From NCBI GenBank assembly GCA_037042915.1, contig CM073195.1, forward strand, positions 4,216,001-4,280,000: 64,000 nucleotides of DNA, read 5' to 3'. Below the pieces are notes generated by a model that was given only the letters and a program-made list of their open reading frames with translations, was not told the DNA's origin and did no database searches. The first letter of the stretch is position 1, and every line of letters starts with the position of its first letter. The position numbers and the translations under genes are program-made. Of the stretch, positions 1 to 10,648 are shown piece by piece. The stretch is from Auricularia sp. M13 (taxonomy: Eukaryota > Basidiomycota > Agaricomycetes > Auriculariales > Auriculariaceae).

Positions 1-106
1 GTCTCACAATGTGGCAGGATGGAGTATAAATGCCCTTACTGTACATGCAGCAAACATTCCAACATCGTCGCCCCTTAGCATCATCTCTGCCCTCAACTTC
101 GTCCTC

Positions 107-370
107 ATGCAGTTACTTCGCCTCACAGTCGTAACCATTGCTGCGGCACTGGCATCGGCTGCAACACTGCCTGTTCCCTTTGTGCCCCAGGCGCGTGGGA
201 ACCAGACTATGGTCTGCAAGTGCGAGTGCTGTATGTGCTCTCATTCCTTCATCGATTACCTTCAAGTGCTCACGCCCAGTACCAGAGGAGTGGCCCATAA
301 ATTGAGAACGGAGTCTGCATTGATATCTGTGGCTGTCTTATTCAATGTCATCCCTTCCGACCCGAGCTGA
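107..370 (+). CDS. Small secreted protein, unknown function
   Basis: A TATA box (TATAAA, 25-30) lies about 80 bp before this ATG. The first 20 or so residues form a clean signal peptide (MQLLRLTVVTIAAALASAA) followed by a proline-containing stretch and a dense cysteine cluster (CKCECCMC) near residues 37-44. Read straight through, the product is 87 residues. The TATA spacing and the MQL-R-rich-alanine signal peptide resemble the secreted genes at 9.7-12.5 kb, but the mature part has no PVEH repeat. A short intron starting near 212 could remove the cysteine cluster, so the 3' end is uncertain. No family is recognised. An in-frame ATG further upstream (11) was not used because the TATA box would then lie inside the coding region. 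Confidence 0.5.
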   Translation: MQLLRLTVVTIAAALASAATLPVPFVPQARGNQTMVCKCECCMCSHSFIDYLQVLTPSTRGVAHKLRTESALISVAVLFNVIPSDPS

Positions 371-580
371 GTGTTATGTCCAATTAACGTCGGAAGGGTG
401 ATCTGAATTCGAGAGACGCGCGGCAAAGTTCTCACGCTGCAGTCTCTCATTGCGAACAGCTGCGGTTGCAAAACGATTAGTGCCAAGCTCCAGCGTAAAC
501 CCTTTCGTATTGAAGCCCGTCAAGTTCCGGATAGTATGCACATGCTATCTAGACCGCCGTATGCGCGGGTTCGGGCACTC

Positions 581-1964
581 TCACAGCCACGGGCGCCGCG
601 TCCAAAGCACGCATATCTCCAGAACCCAGCTGCTGCTGCATCTGTGCCATTCTGTACAGTCGACTGTAAGCCACGACGTCCGCCGCGTCAGCGAGACGGC
701 GTACCGTGCGCGCCGGCGTTCCAGCATGACCTGCGGCTTGACAAGCTTGAGTTGGCGGTGGAGGTACCACCCCGCGACGATGGTGATCAGCACCATGACC
801 ACAGCGAGGACGTCGGATATGATGTTTTCCGCATTTCTGGAATCTGTAGCTCCCGTTTAGCATTTCAGTTGTGCAAGACTGCTCGATATGCACGTACTGC
901 CTGCGCCCCGGATTACGAGAACTATAGCGAAGTGAGCATCAGGCGCTGAGGAAGAGGGAATAGATGATGGCCCACCGCCTAGGTATACGGAGACGAACTC
1001 CTTCGGGCGGGAGAAAATCGCGGAGAAGATGAACGGCAGGAGGGGCATGCCGCACGCAGCGAACACGGCGGTGACAACTAGCGCAGGTATATATCAGCCT
1101 GTATTCAGCCCCTGAAGCAAGCGACGGTCGTACAGTGTGAAGGCAGCGCGCTGTACCGCGCGATGAGCGCGATCTTGAAGCTGCCGTCGCGCACGACGCG
1201 CGCGAGACATGCGTAGTACGGCCGGTTCTTCTCCAGCTTCTCCGCGCGCGCGCGACAGCAGTACTTGAACATGCTATCATATGTAGTAGTCAGGCAGAGA
1301 GCAACCGCTGATAAGGAAGGGGACGGCACTGACTAGTAGTTGCCGATCTCACCGAGCGTCGTCCCAGCGCACATGATGCCAAAGCCGGGCCAAAGGCCCC
1401 AGATGAGGCCGCAGACTATCGCGAGAATGTTTTGGCCGAAGAGCTATTTGGTGAAGCAGTAGCTCAGCGGGAGAATGCTGAGGCGGACGCGGAGGCGGAC
1501 GTACGGGTGGGAACGAGAGGACGAAGAAAATTGCAACGGGTATGAGCCAGCTCACTGATTCTGCATGGCTGGGGGGCGGATGGCCTCAGCGACCTGGAGA
1601 ATGAATGCTGCACCGGCGGCAGACTCACGTATGAAGCCAAAATGCGGCGGGCGCGATGAGCCCGATGATGGCGGAGCTGAATATACTGAGCAGCACGGCG
1701 ATGGAAACGGCGAGGAAGACTGTGATGTAAATAGCTAGAGGCGTCGCAAAGTCAGCATACGGAATGGTAGCCAGACGGTTTGTGAGACGTACGAACGACC
1801 TTCCACTGCAGCCACTGTTCCTTGCGTTTCCACGCCTTGAAATTGTACAGCGGCTCGTTCATCTCCTCGAGCTCGCTGGGCGTCGGGGTGCCCATGGCCG
1901 AGCGGTCATATGGAGGGGGCCGGTCCGAAGAAACGTTGGTACGGTTCGTTGTCTCCCAGGACAT
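581..1964 (-). CDS. VTT/SNARE-associated domain membrane protein (TVP38/TMEM64-like)
   Basis: Eight exons splice cleanly with GT-AG introns of 45-80 bp. The N-terminal 60 residues are hydrophilic and end just before a transmembrane helix (YITVFLAVSIAVLLSIF). The middle carries the VTT (SNARE-associated Golgi protein) core: LFGQNILAIVCGLIWGLWPG, then CAGTTLGEIGNYY, a basic loop ending in FKYCCRARAEKLEKN, then ARVVRDGSFKIALIARYSALPSHF and FAACGMPLLPF. A further hydrophobic helix (VVMVLITIVAGWYL) and a basic tail close the protein. These are the conserved blocks of fungal TVP38-like proteins. Relatives work in Golgi or endosomal membranes, and some VTT proteins are lipid scramblases; that role here is inferred from the family. 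No stop or frameshift is needed, so the gene looks functional. The exact C-terminus after the last helix is the least certain part. Confidence 0.85.
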
Positions 1965-3571
1965 GGCGGCTTCAGCTGAGAGGAGCAGAAAATGAAGGAG
2001 GCAGAGCTGCGCAGTGGCGGAGATTCATATCCTGCGATATAATAGGTTGTGAGCGACCCGTACGGTGACAGTCGGCAACTTGCAAAAATTCACGGAGCGC
2101 GGGTTCAATTCCAGAGGCGGTGGGCCGCACTCTTTCGCGATTGTCGAGGGCGGTGCGATATGCTGGTATCAGTCAGCAGTCGTTGTGTTGTGCTCGCTCT
2201 CCGAGGTCGCTGTTAGAAGCGGTGTATAATACGTTAAGGCGCCAGAACGATGCAACCTGGCCAATACGAGCAGTTCTGGAGCGAGGAGATTCTTATCGTA
2301 TCGTGTGCCTGTAGTTCGTCACGCGTCCCCGCTGCCTCCACCATGGAAAAGGATACGAAACGCAACCCTGTCATCTGAGCCACCTAGACATTGGACTTGT
2401 ACATAATGATGACCGTGCCGACGGCTGTGTCGCGAGCAACAGAATTGCGGTGAAGACCGTAGGCATTCTCGGCAAATACAGCGGCCAGGACTGCTTGCAA
2501 GCGCTGAAAAATTGCAACCGACCTGCATACACGCCTCGGCTGACAGAAGGATGCGTGCCTAGTACTGGCGAGTCGTGAGAGCTGAACCATGACAAGCAAT
2601 TGAGTATGCGCGAGCAATGTCGTCAACAGCCCCGAGCCACGGTCAGGAAGCAATTCATGAACAACAGGATGAGAATCGTTCCGCGGTTAGAAAGAGCAGG
2701 GCGATGCTATCGTGTAATAAGGAGCGCGTGAGCACGAGCGCTGGCCACATTCGAAGGATCGGGGATCCGCAAGCAGTTCGGCGGGTCCCCTGATCCACAA
2801 GAAGAGTTGTTCAAACATGCTGCAGCACTGTGCGCAGTTATGCTATTGGGCTGTGTTCGACTGTGCAAGGAGCGCTGAGATAAGATATATAGACTCTAGG
2901 CCGAGCGAGCGAGAGCGCGGAAGCCAACCGTGGTAATAGGATGCATGACGAGCCAGTAGAACAAGCACACAGAGCTGTTCGGTTTCGTAGCTGCAAGCGA
3001 CGTAAGAAAGAAGAAGCTATCGCGGGGGTTGTGAACGATGCGCCGGTGCTGCTCAGAGAACTGCGGCCACATGATAGGGACAAACGTCAATACGATGCGC
3101 GGGGTCCGCATCCACGCCGCTATGAGATAAAAGACGCAGATGACCCCGGGATGCCTTGCGTCCGTTACTGCTGCAAACCTGGATATATGGGGTCCAAAGG
3201 ATGAAAAAAAATCGCGCAACCGACTGGTTCAACTCCGTAATCAAGCGCGCGACGCGCTCTTGTGGCAGCATTTTCTGGTCGAGCACAGCCCAATGAGTAG
3301 CGGACCGCATTTTCCAAATTTACGCACGATGATTGAAGTTCGAGCAAGGAACGGCGACGAAAACGCACCTATTGTACAGTGACGTTCATCCACGCGCGTT
3401 CAGCGGCGTGCCTCCTGCGCACGCGGTAAGCCGCTGAATTGAATGCCCTATTTCCGCACTTGAAGCGCGTTCGGCGGGTTTCTGTGTGTCAGAGTGCGTG
3501 GACAGCGAGCGGTCCGAAGCCAAGGATAGCCGCGCGGATCTGCGCGCCGTTCCGTGCCGTTGACCATCATC
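1965..3571. other. Intergenic stretch without a supportable gene
   Basis: About 1.6 kb between the VTT gene and the TAP-like hydrolase. Hydrophobic open frames occur on the minus strand near 2896-3310 (for example GVICVFYLIAAWM and SVCLFYWLVMHP). They could be eroded membrane-protein exons, but they do not splice into a recognisable family. Part of this stretch probably contains the divergent promoters of the two flanking genes. No tRNA or other RNA gene was identified. Confidence 0.4.
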
Positions 3572-4327
3572 ATGAAGTACCAGCTCGTCGACGCACCCGA
3601 CAGTGACCGGCAGGTCGTCCAGATAGAAGACCCGCGCGTCGAACGGCGGCATAGGCAGCTGCTCATTGCCATGCTGGGTCTGGTTGCCTGCATGGTCTTC
3701 CGCGAGTCGGCGACTCCGTCACACAGCTGAAGCCCCTCCGCGGCGAGCGCTGACGAAAGGTTCGACTGGAATAGGGTCCGTTTAATCCTCTGAACGCAAT
3801 ATGAAGTCAGCGCTCATATTCTTTTGGCTTAAGATACTCCCCAGCGAACTTTGAACTGCCGTTCCAGTGCATGCGTCCCGAGGCACGTTATGGTCATTAT
3901 ATACCCAAAACGTGACATCTGAACGCTATTTTGTAGGTCTCGCTGGACTACGCGCAGCCGCACGGGCAGAAAGCTGCCATAGCGTTCAGCAAGTACCCGT
4001 CGAAACACACTCTGGGCCACGATATGTACCGGGGACCCTTTCTCTACGGCCCTGTACTAAATCTACGCCCGTTTCCCTCACGATCAGTGACTGAATATTG
4101 TGGCAGGGCGGCCCCGACGGTTCAGGCACTCTGACCTGTTCTTTATTGTGCTTCGCAAAGCGGGTGGAAGGTCCGCGACTCAGCGCTGTCGAGCGATTCA
4201 ACGCGTGCGGTGCGTCTTCCATCCCCCAGCGCGCTTTGTTGCATTTTGGATGCTGATGCTGACGACTTCTTTCTCTCTTACTCTTATATTCTTTCAAGGG
4301 TAACAACAGCCATCCGATATTTCTGAT

Positions 4328-6901
4328 CACTGGGCCCGATGACAAGGATATCTCAAGAATTGTTTGAGGATATCGCGCTGTCATTCGGACACTACGCACC
4401 AGGATTGCTCAAGAATCACATGCTGTAATCCTGGTGTGATCCTCAAGCCAATAGTTTGGATAACAGTCCAGGATAGCACAAGGAATTCTTGCTGAAAACC
4501 AGGTCAAAACCTGGTGAGAATTTGTAGATCATATTCAAGATAGTGTTCCAGGATTTCTCGAAATTTCAGTCTTGCTTTTCCTTGTGCGATCCTTGAGCAC
4601 CAGGTACAACTTTATTCGAGGAATGTTCGCTGAAAACCTTGTGTAAACCTTGTGAGATACTGTGGTAAATACTTACTGAAATAGACAAGGTTTTCTCAAG
4701 GTTTTCTCAGTGGGATCCTCGTGGGTTCCTCAAGACTAAATGACAAGATTCGCAAGAAATTCGCTCAAGTCACACATGAAGGGGTCCTTGTGTGATTCTT
4801 GAGGGGTTGTATTGGTTAGTGGTTGAGGATGGCATGGGGAGATACTGAAGAAAACCTCGTGGTCATATTTCAGTTTAGTCGCGAGAATGACATGTGGTTC
4901 GCAGGATGTGAATCTGGAGAAATCCTGAAATGAGAATAAAGAGAGTTGTTTGTTTGCAATTGGAATCCAAGAACAGAAAGAGTGAGACATCAGGGATGGT
5001 GATTGAGGAATCCAGGTCATGCGCAAAATGCCTGCCCCAAAATGGAAAAAGAAAGATTTCAGAAAGATTGCAAGCACCCAAAGGGGGAAAATGGTTGATG
5101 GCACAGCAAGTTGGAACCCAAATAGGGATTGTCTCAGCCAGGGGTACGACTGGGGCCTGAATGGTGTTTTTAAGGGAGAGGAGAGACACAGTGGTGGTTG
5201 ACACATTGCGGGTGGCGGTTTCTGTGACAAGCAGTGTCAAACATGTCGAACAGTGTGGCCAACCACCGCGGACGATCGGAGCGTGAGAAACCGCGATTCA
5301 GGGTTCAATTGCACCCCAGGAAGATTCTTCTGTGTTCCGGAATGCGATTTGATATTGGGAAAGAGGATAGATTCTGCGGAAGAGTGCTCAACACTGCGCG
5401 TCACAGCAACCACCACCCATGCTGTGTCGCCGACCACCGCGGAAGTTGGGACTGTGAGAAACCCACCGTGGGTGGTGGTTGCTGTGACGTGCAGTGTCGA
5501 GCACTCTCCTGCACAATCTGTCCTGTTTCCCAATATCAAATCGCATTGCGGAACGCGAAAGAATGTTCCTGGGGTGCGATTGGACCATGAATAGTGGTTT
5601 CTCGCAGTCCAAACGTCCGCAGTGGTCGACGACACAGTGTGGGTGGTGGTTGCTGTGACGCGCAGTGTCGAGCACTCTCCTGCACAATCTGTCCTCGTTC
5701 CCAATATCAAATCGCATTGCGGAACGCGAAGGAATGTTCCTGGGGTGCGATTGGACCCTGAATCGCGGTTTCTCACAGTCCAAACCTCCGCAGTGGTCGA
5801 CGACACAGCATGGGTGGTGGTTGCTGTGACGCGCAGTGTTGAGCACTCTTCCGCAGAATCTATCCTCTTTCCCAATATCAAATCGCATTCCGGAACACAG
5901 AAGAATCTTCCTGGGGTGCAATTGAACCCTGAATCGCGGTTTCTCACGCTCCGATCGTCCGCGGTGGTTGGCCACACTGTTCGACATGTTTGACACTGCT
6001 TGTCACAGAAACCGCCACCCGCAATGTGTCAACCACCACTGTGTCTCTCCTCTCCCTTAAAAACACCATTCAGGCCCCAGTCGTACCCCTGGCTGAGACA
6101 ATCCCTATTTGGGTTCCAACTTGCTGTGCCATCAACCATTTTCCCCCTTTGGGTGCTTGCAATCTTTCTGAAATCTTTCTTTTTCCATTTTGGGGCAGGC
6201 ATTTTGCGCATGACCTGGATTCCTCAATCACCATCCCTGATGTCTCACTCTTTCTGTTCTTGGATTCCAATTGCAAACAAACAACTCTCTTTATTCTCAT
6301 TTCAGGATTTCTCCAGATTCACATCCTGCGAACCACATGTCATTCTCGCGACTAAACTGAAATATGACCACGAGGTTTTCTTCAGTATCTCCCCATGCCA
6401 TCCTCAACCACTAACCAATACAACCCCTCAAGAATCACACAAGGACCCCTTCATGTGTGACTGAGCGAATTTCTTGCGAATCTTGTCATTTAGTCTTGAG
6501 GAACCCACGAGGATCCCACTGAGAAAACCTTGAGAAAACCTTGTCTATTTCAGTAAGTATTTACCACAGTATCTCACAAGGTTTACACAAGGTTTTCAGC
6601 GAACATTCCTCGAATAAAGTTGTACCTGGTGCTCAAGGATCGCACAAGGAAAAGCAAGACTGAAATTTCGAGAAATCCTGGAACACTATCTTGAATATGA
6701 TCTACAAATTCTCACCAGGTTTTGACCTGGTTTTCAGCAAGAATTCCTTGTGCTATCCTGGACTGTTATCCAAACTATTGGCTTGAGGATCACACCAGGA
6801 TTACAGCATGTGATTCTTGAGCAATCCTGGTGCGTAGTGTCCGAATGACAGCGCGATATCCTCAAACAATTCTTGAGATATCCTTGTCATCGGGCCCAGT
6901 G
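4328..6901. mobile_element. Palindromic CACTA-like (EnSpm) non-autonomous DNA transposon
   Basis: The element starts CACTGGGCCCGATGAC and ends with the exact reverse complement. It is bounded by GAT at 4325-4327 and GAT at 6902-6904. A CACTG terminus with a 3-bp target duplication is the hallmark of the CACTA/EnSpm superfamily. Nearly the whole element is one palindrome: left arm 4328-5462 (1,135 bp) and right arm 5768-6901 (1,134 bp), differing by a few bases such as one single-base indel near 4770/6463. The terminal few hundred bases are full of short motifs related to AATCCTGG, CTCAAG and AAGGTTTT, like the subterminal repeats of CACTA elements. The centre holds 171-bp repeats. The long matching open frames on both arms are mirror images and encode no recognisable transposase, so movement would need an enzyme supplied elsewhere. 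Removing element plus one GAT restores a hydrolase exon. Confidence 0.85.
5468..5980. repeat. 171-bp tandem repeats at the palindrome centre
   Basis: The string TGGGTGGTGGTTGCTGTGAC begins near 5469, 5640 and 5811, which is 171 bp apart each time. Each unit continues through CAGTGT, GAGCACTCT, CCCAATATCAAATCGCATT and a CCTGGGGTGC block. The third unit lies in the right arm, and its mirror copy is at about 5260-5430 in the left arm. So the element has a loop of about 305 bp (5463-5767) made of two more direct copies of sequence also present in the arms. Confidence 0.8.
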
Positions 6902-7719
6902 GATCGGGAACATAGCAGGTGCGCTCGGATTGCCAGCCCAGAAGCTCACGCAATCACTGTGCTCACTGTATCACTGGAAGACCCCGTCACACCTCTATGG
7001 ACGTGCGTACTTTATCTTGGTATCTTTCTCAGCGTCTCTGTCTAACTGAACTGACCATGGCTACAGTGGCAAGCCGAAGGGCTTCAAAGACGCGGTAATG
7101 ATAACGCAAAACAGGGTCGGCGTACGTCCCGCCTACTTCTTCCCGTCCTCATTCCTCACTAAGCGCTGACGCTCTCGTCCGTGTAGCACTGCTCGCTCGC
7201 GGCGCCGTCGCTCTGCACGGCCCAGTATGTCCGCATGTATTTCCGCAACGGCACGCTGCCCGCGCCGGGCGCCGTGTGCGAGGTCGACAAGGGCCTTTTC
7301 CTGCCGGACGTCGACGAGGGTTCGTTCACGCCCGACATCTGGAAGGTACAGGTCCTACAGCAGGAGGAGCTTGCGCTCATTGATGCGGCTAGGGACTTGG
7401 CTACGCGGTTTTTATGGTTTGGATTCTATGGTGTCGTGGGGCTGTTTGTTGTGATTTGTAAACAGGACGATGGTGCTGTACAGGTAGAAACGTTATAATA
7501 ATTACAATTCGCTCTGGATGCTCTGACTTCTCCCTGCTGATATTTAATCTTCTGTGAGGCCTGAGTCTTTATGCTTTTCAGCGCATCTAAAACTCATCAT
7601 CAGGGGAAAGATGACAGCTCCTGCCCGAGTTGTCTGATCGGAGTTTTCGGATTCCGCGGCAAGGCGGCAAGATCCGAGAGCCCAGAGCTCTTGAACGGCA
7701 ACACTCTACAAGCAACACT

Positions 7720-9387
7720 ATGTCCCCCGCACCCCCATCCACTGGCACCGCTGATGCGCACGAACATGCCCCAGCTGTGTCGCGCACGCGCGCTGCGTCG
7801 ATCTCCAGAGAAAACGGGTGCGCAGCTGTACCTAGGGTGCTGTCTGCTTCCTGCACTTACGTTCGCACTTAATTTAGATTCCAGTCATCACTCGAACTCG
7901 CAGACGCTCAGACAGAGGCCGACAAACGCGACGTTTCTCTCGGCAGGCGCCAGTGGAACGCGGTTAACGATCCTGTCTGCAGGCTTCCTATCGAGCTTCG
8001 CGTGCTCTGCTTCTCGTTCTTAAAGCTGCCCGGAATTCTTCGCGCCTCAGTCGTCTGCTCTTCTTGGGCTCACCTTATTGAGAACACTCCTGCGCTCTGG
8101 TCCTATATCGACCTCAGCACATCGCCGATGCTCTCGGCAAACGACTTTCGGCGAGCCCTGCAGTTATCGCAAGGTCTCCCTCTGCGAGTGGACGTCCAAT
8201 TGACGGACAGAAACGAAATGGCGGGATTCGATGAAGGCCTCCTTCCGCACATGCACCGCTTGCGCACTCTGCGAATGGAGCACGCCAGGCATGTCTACGG
8301 CTACGACTACAAGACGCTGGCCGTTCCTGCGCCAGAGCTCAAGGTTTTCACCTATCTCGGCTCATCGAGACTTTGCTATCAGAGTCCTGAGTTGTTCCAG
8401 GGCATCGCACCCATGCTGCACACCGTCACCATGTGCGTGCCGCCGTTCTTCAACCTGGGGCCCTTCCGGATTGCGGCGCTTCAGAATGTCACGACGCTCT
8501 CGTTCATTCGCCCCAAGGAAAGCAGCAGAATACTCGTGCCTGCGATCATCCGCTCCTTGCCGAATTTGTGCACGCTGCACCTTGAGTCGGATGACGAGCT
8601 ACGGGCGTCCCTCCCGCCGCTCCCCGAGGCGCACCCACTTAAACGCCTTTTTCTGAAGACTACACTCGCTATGGGCGTCGGGAAGACCTTGTACGACTTT
8701 GGCTACTTGCGCGTGGAGCGCGTGGAGGTGGAAGGCTGCTCTGCGGACGTGATCGCGTATCCGCTCCGCGAGGGCGACCCGGCGCGGTCGCTGGCGATGG
8801 GTATCAGCGTCGCCGGAGGTACAGTCACGGTTAGCGTCACGCCTTCTGGCGGCGTTTCTTCTACCAGCGGAGGTGCCGTGCTCCTGTTGTGCGCACTAGC
8901 CCAAGCCGCCCAGCTCGAGGAGATCTTCCGGCCGCCCGCGACGTCGACGGCCCTCCACTTCGGTGCGATTACGGCCCTGAGCTTTTCCCGCGATCTTCCC
9001 TCGCATCTGCACCGTCTTCTTTGGCCGGGCGCGCCGCTGCCGCGCCTCGACACGCTCACCATCGTCTGCGGCGCGTCCGCCGGCAGCTCCATCCTGGACC
9101 CGCAGACTTTCCAGCATTGTAGTATTCTGCAGGCGCCGGTGCTGCGGCGCCTTGCGCTCGTGCGCGATGGGCGTGCACGCCACGTCGCCCCTGTTTACCT
9201 GCGCGACCTCAGGCGTTTCGTTACTCAGAACTTGGAAATGAATCAGCAGCAGCTGCCGGAGTTGTCTATCGATGGCGATGTGGAGATCGTAGAATGCGAC
9301 GATGATGGTTCTGCTCTGCAGACGCTGAGCAGCTGCGTAGGCTCCTTAATAGTTGGTGGCGTTGTTCACAGATTTGAGGTACGCTAG
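7720..9387 (+). CDS. F-box protein
   Basis: Two exons, 7720-7817 and 7878-9387, join in frame across a 60-bp GT-AG intron and give 535 residues. An F-box begins near residue 68 (CRLPIELRVLCFSFLKLPGI) and runs through ASVVCSSWAHLIENTPALW, the standard pattern of basidiomycete F-box proteins. The remaining 420 residues contain leucine-rich, irregular segments (for example LPNLCTLHLES and LPRLDTLTIVCG), consistent with an LRR-like substrate-binding region. By family, it would bind Skp1 in an SCF ubiquitin ligase; the target is unknown. The ATG was chosen because it precedes the only phase-compatible donor and leaves a short polar N-terminus. The gene starts 220 bp after the broken hydrolase and looks intact. 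Confidence 0.88.
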
Positions 9388-9726
9388 AAAACGCAGTGGA
9401 TGCCGTAAATCAGACATTGTTTCTTCTTTCCGCATTTTCAGTCTCAATGACGAACGGAAGAATTCAGAGCTTTCTACTAACTGAGATTCAGACTTGAACT
9501 CGCGATGCTCTACAGTGCTCGAACGATTGCATTACAACTCTGAACGCAGGCGCCATTTATTCAAGAAATGCAAATGACACGGCTCCCATGCTGATCCCTA
9601 TTGCCAGACAAGCCTAAAAACTACAGTACTTCCCACTAGAAAGAGCGCATTGATCACCACAATTGCAAAGCCATCTGGGAGTGGAACTCACCGACGCGAG
9701 CGGCCTCAACTTCAAGGACAGAGCGC
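9388..9726. other. Intergenic, no gene seen
   Basis: Shared 3' flank of the convergent F-box gene and the first small secreted gene. It has lower GC than its surroundings and no coding-like frame. Confidence 0.5.
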
Positions 9727-9843
9727 CTAGTTACTCTTTGGCACCGGCGGCAACTTGACCCCGAGCTGCAGCGGCGAGCGCAGGGGCGCGGCGGCGGCGA
9801 GGGACGCGGCGGCGAGAGCGAGGGCGATGCGGACCAGCTGCAT
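9727..9843 (-). CDS. Short secreted peptide gene, paralogue of the PVEH-repeat genes
   Basis: The 38-residue product is almost all signal peptide (MQLVRIALALAAASLAAAAP) followed by LRSPLQLGVKLPPVPKSN. The internal ATG at 9843 was preferred to the longer frame because a TATA-like box (CATAAAAG, about 9933-9940) lies 90 bp upstream and the signal peptide starts directly at this Met. The mature start APLRSP matches the APLRTPVEH start of the two larger genes downstream on the same strand, so it looks like a repeat-less member of that family. No intron is needed. Function is unknown. Confidence 0.55.
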   Translation of the reverse strand: MQLVRIALALAAASLAAAAPLRSPLQLGVKLPPVPKSN

Positions 9844-10648
9844 GACTCGGAGGGCGTGTGTAACGACGGGAGTGGTGTGAGTGCGGGGGGACGGAATGAG
9901 TTGGTTGTTGGGCAGAGGCAGAGCAGGGGCGGCTTTTATGCCTGCGGGCCTTTGTTGACGTTTGCAGCCCGTGTTTGAATGAGCAATCTTCAATCTGCAA
10001 TCTGCACCCTTGACGGTCGTTTGAATCTGCGTCGGTGTCGGTGGCGTCGGGCGAGCCTCGGCGATCCTCCAGACAAGTGAGGCAGCGAGCGACGGTGGCT
10101 CAGCGCGCTCGTAGCACGTGAGAGCAAGCTATCGCACATTCAAATCCCAAGATGTCTCACGTGGAGGAGATCGAGCAGCAGAGATTCGTCTTCCTGAGGA
10201 TCGTGCCCACGTGAACTGAGTCAATCCTGTGAACTGAGCTAATCCTGACAGTGAGACCGAGTCTCCAGTGCAGTACTGAATGTCCGCGTCCACGGTTGGC
10301 GTCGCCGTTGCAGTGTGCACGGCATCGCGGGTTTCGGGCTCCTGACCAGCCTAATAGAAGCGATAAACAACGTTCCAACGTGATTGACACACACAGGTTA
10401 CAACAAACACCTCCTCCGGCCAAACAATCCTGATATACGTAGGTATAATAATGTCCAACGCCGGGCCGTCCCACCAGGAGACGCACAACGACGACGGTAC
10501 ACTACCAGCCCCCCAAAATGCGTGCGTATGCGTATATATAGATATCCTGCACGTGAGTGAGATGTCAGCGCTTGAATGGATGGATAGATAGGACGCACAG
10601 ATAGACAGATGATATAAGCAGCCAGTAGGACTGACGTGATATAGGTGC

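Larger units (their letters stand above)
3572..7498 (+). pseudogene. TAP-like alpha/beta hydrolase gene, internally deleted and split by a transposon
   Basis: The 5' part encodes a short cytosolic segment and a signal anchor (RHRQLLIAMLGLVACMVF). An in-frame TGA at 3728-3730 is followed by FDWNR, then FQCMR, then the exon VSLDYAQPHGQKAAIAFSKY (from 3941), YRGPFLY and, after an intron, GGPDGSG. These match the N-terminal blocks of fungal TAP-like (peptidase S33-type) hydrolases, including the NPGGPGGSG oxyanion loop. The next block, RLSAVERFN (about 4178-4204), already belongs to the C-terminal third, so roughly 300 residues with the nucleophile elbow are missing. The exon GNNSHPIFLI is cut at 4327 and resumes at 6905 as GNIA, followed by DPVTPLW, GHCSLAAPSLCTAQYVRMYF and RNGTLPAPGAVCEVDKG. 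The TAP-like C-terminal signature is otherwise intact. Loss of the core and the transposon insertion make it non-functional. Confidence 0.8.

Noticed and set aside
2105-2125. GGTTCAATTCC resembling a tRNA B box
   Set aside because: No A box at the right distance and no cloverleaf could be drawn.
4736-6464. Pairs of identical 120-246 codon frames on opposite strands
   Set aside because: They are mirror images created by the palindrome, have no domain, and disappear once the repeat structure is recognised.
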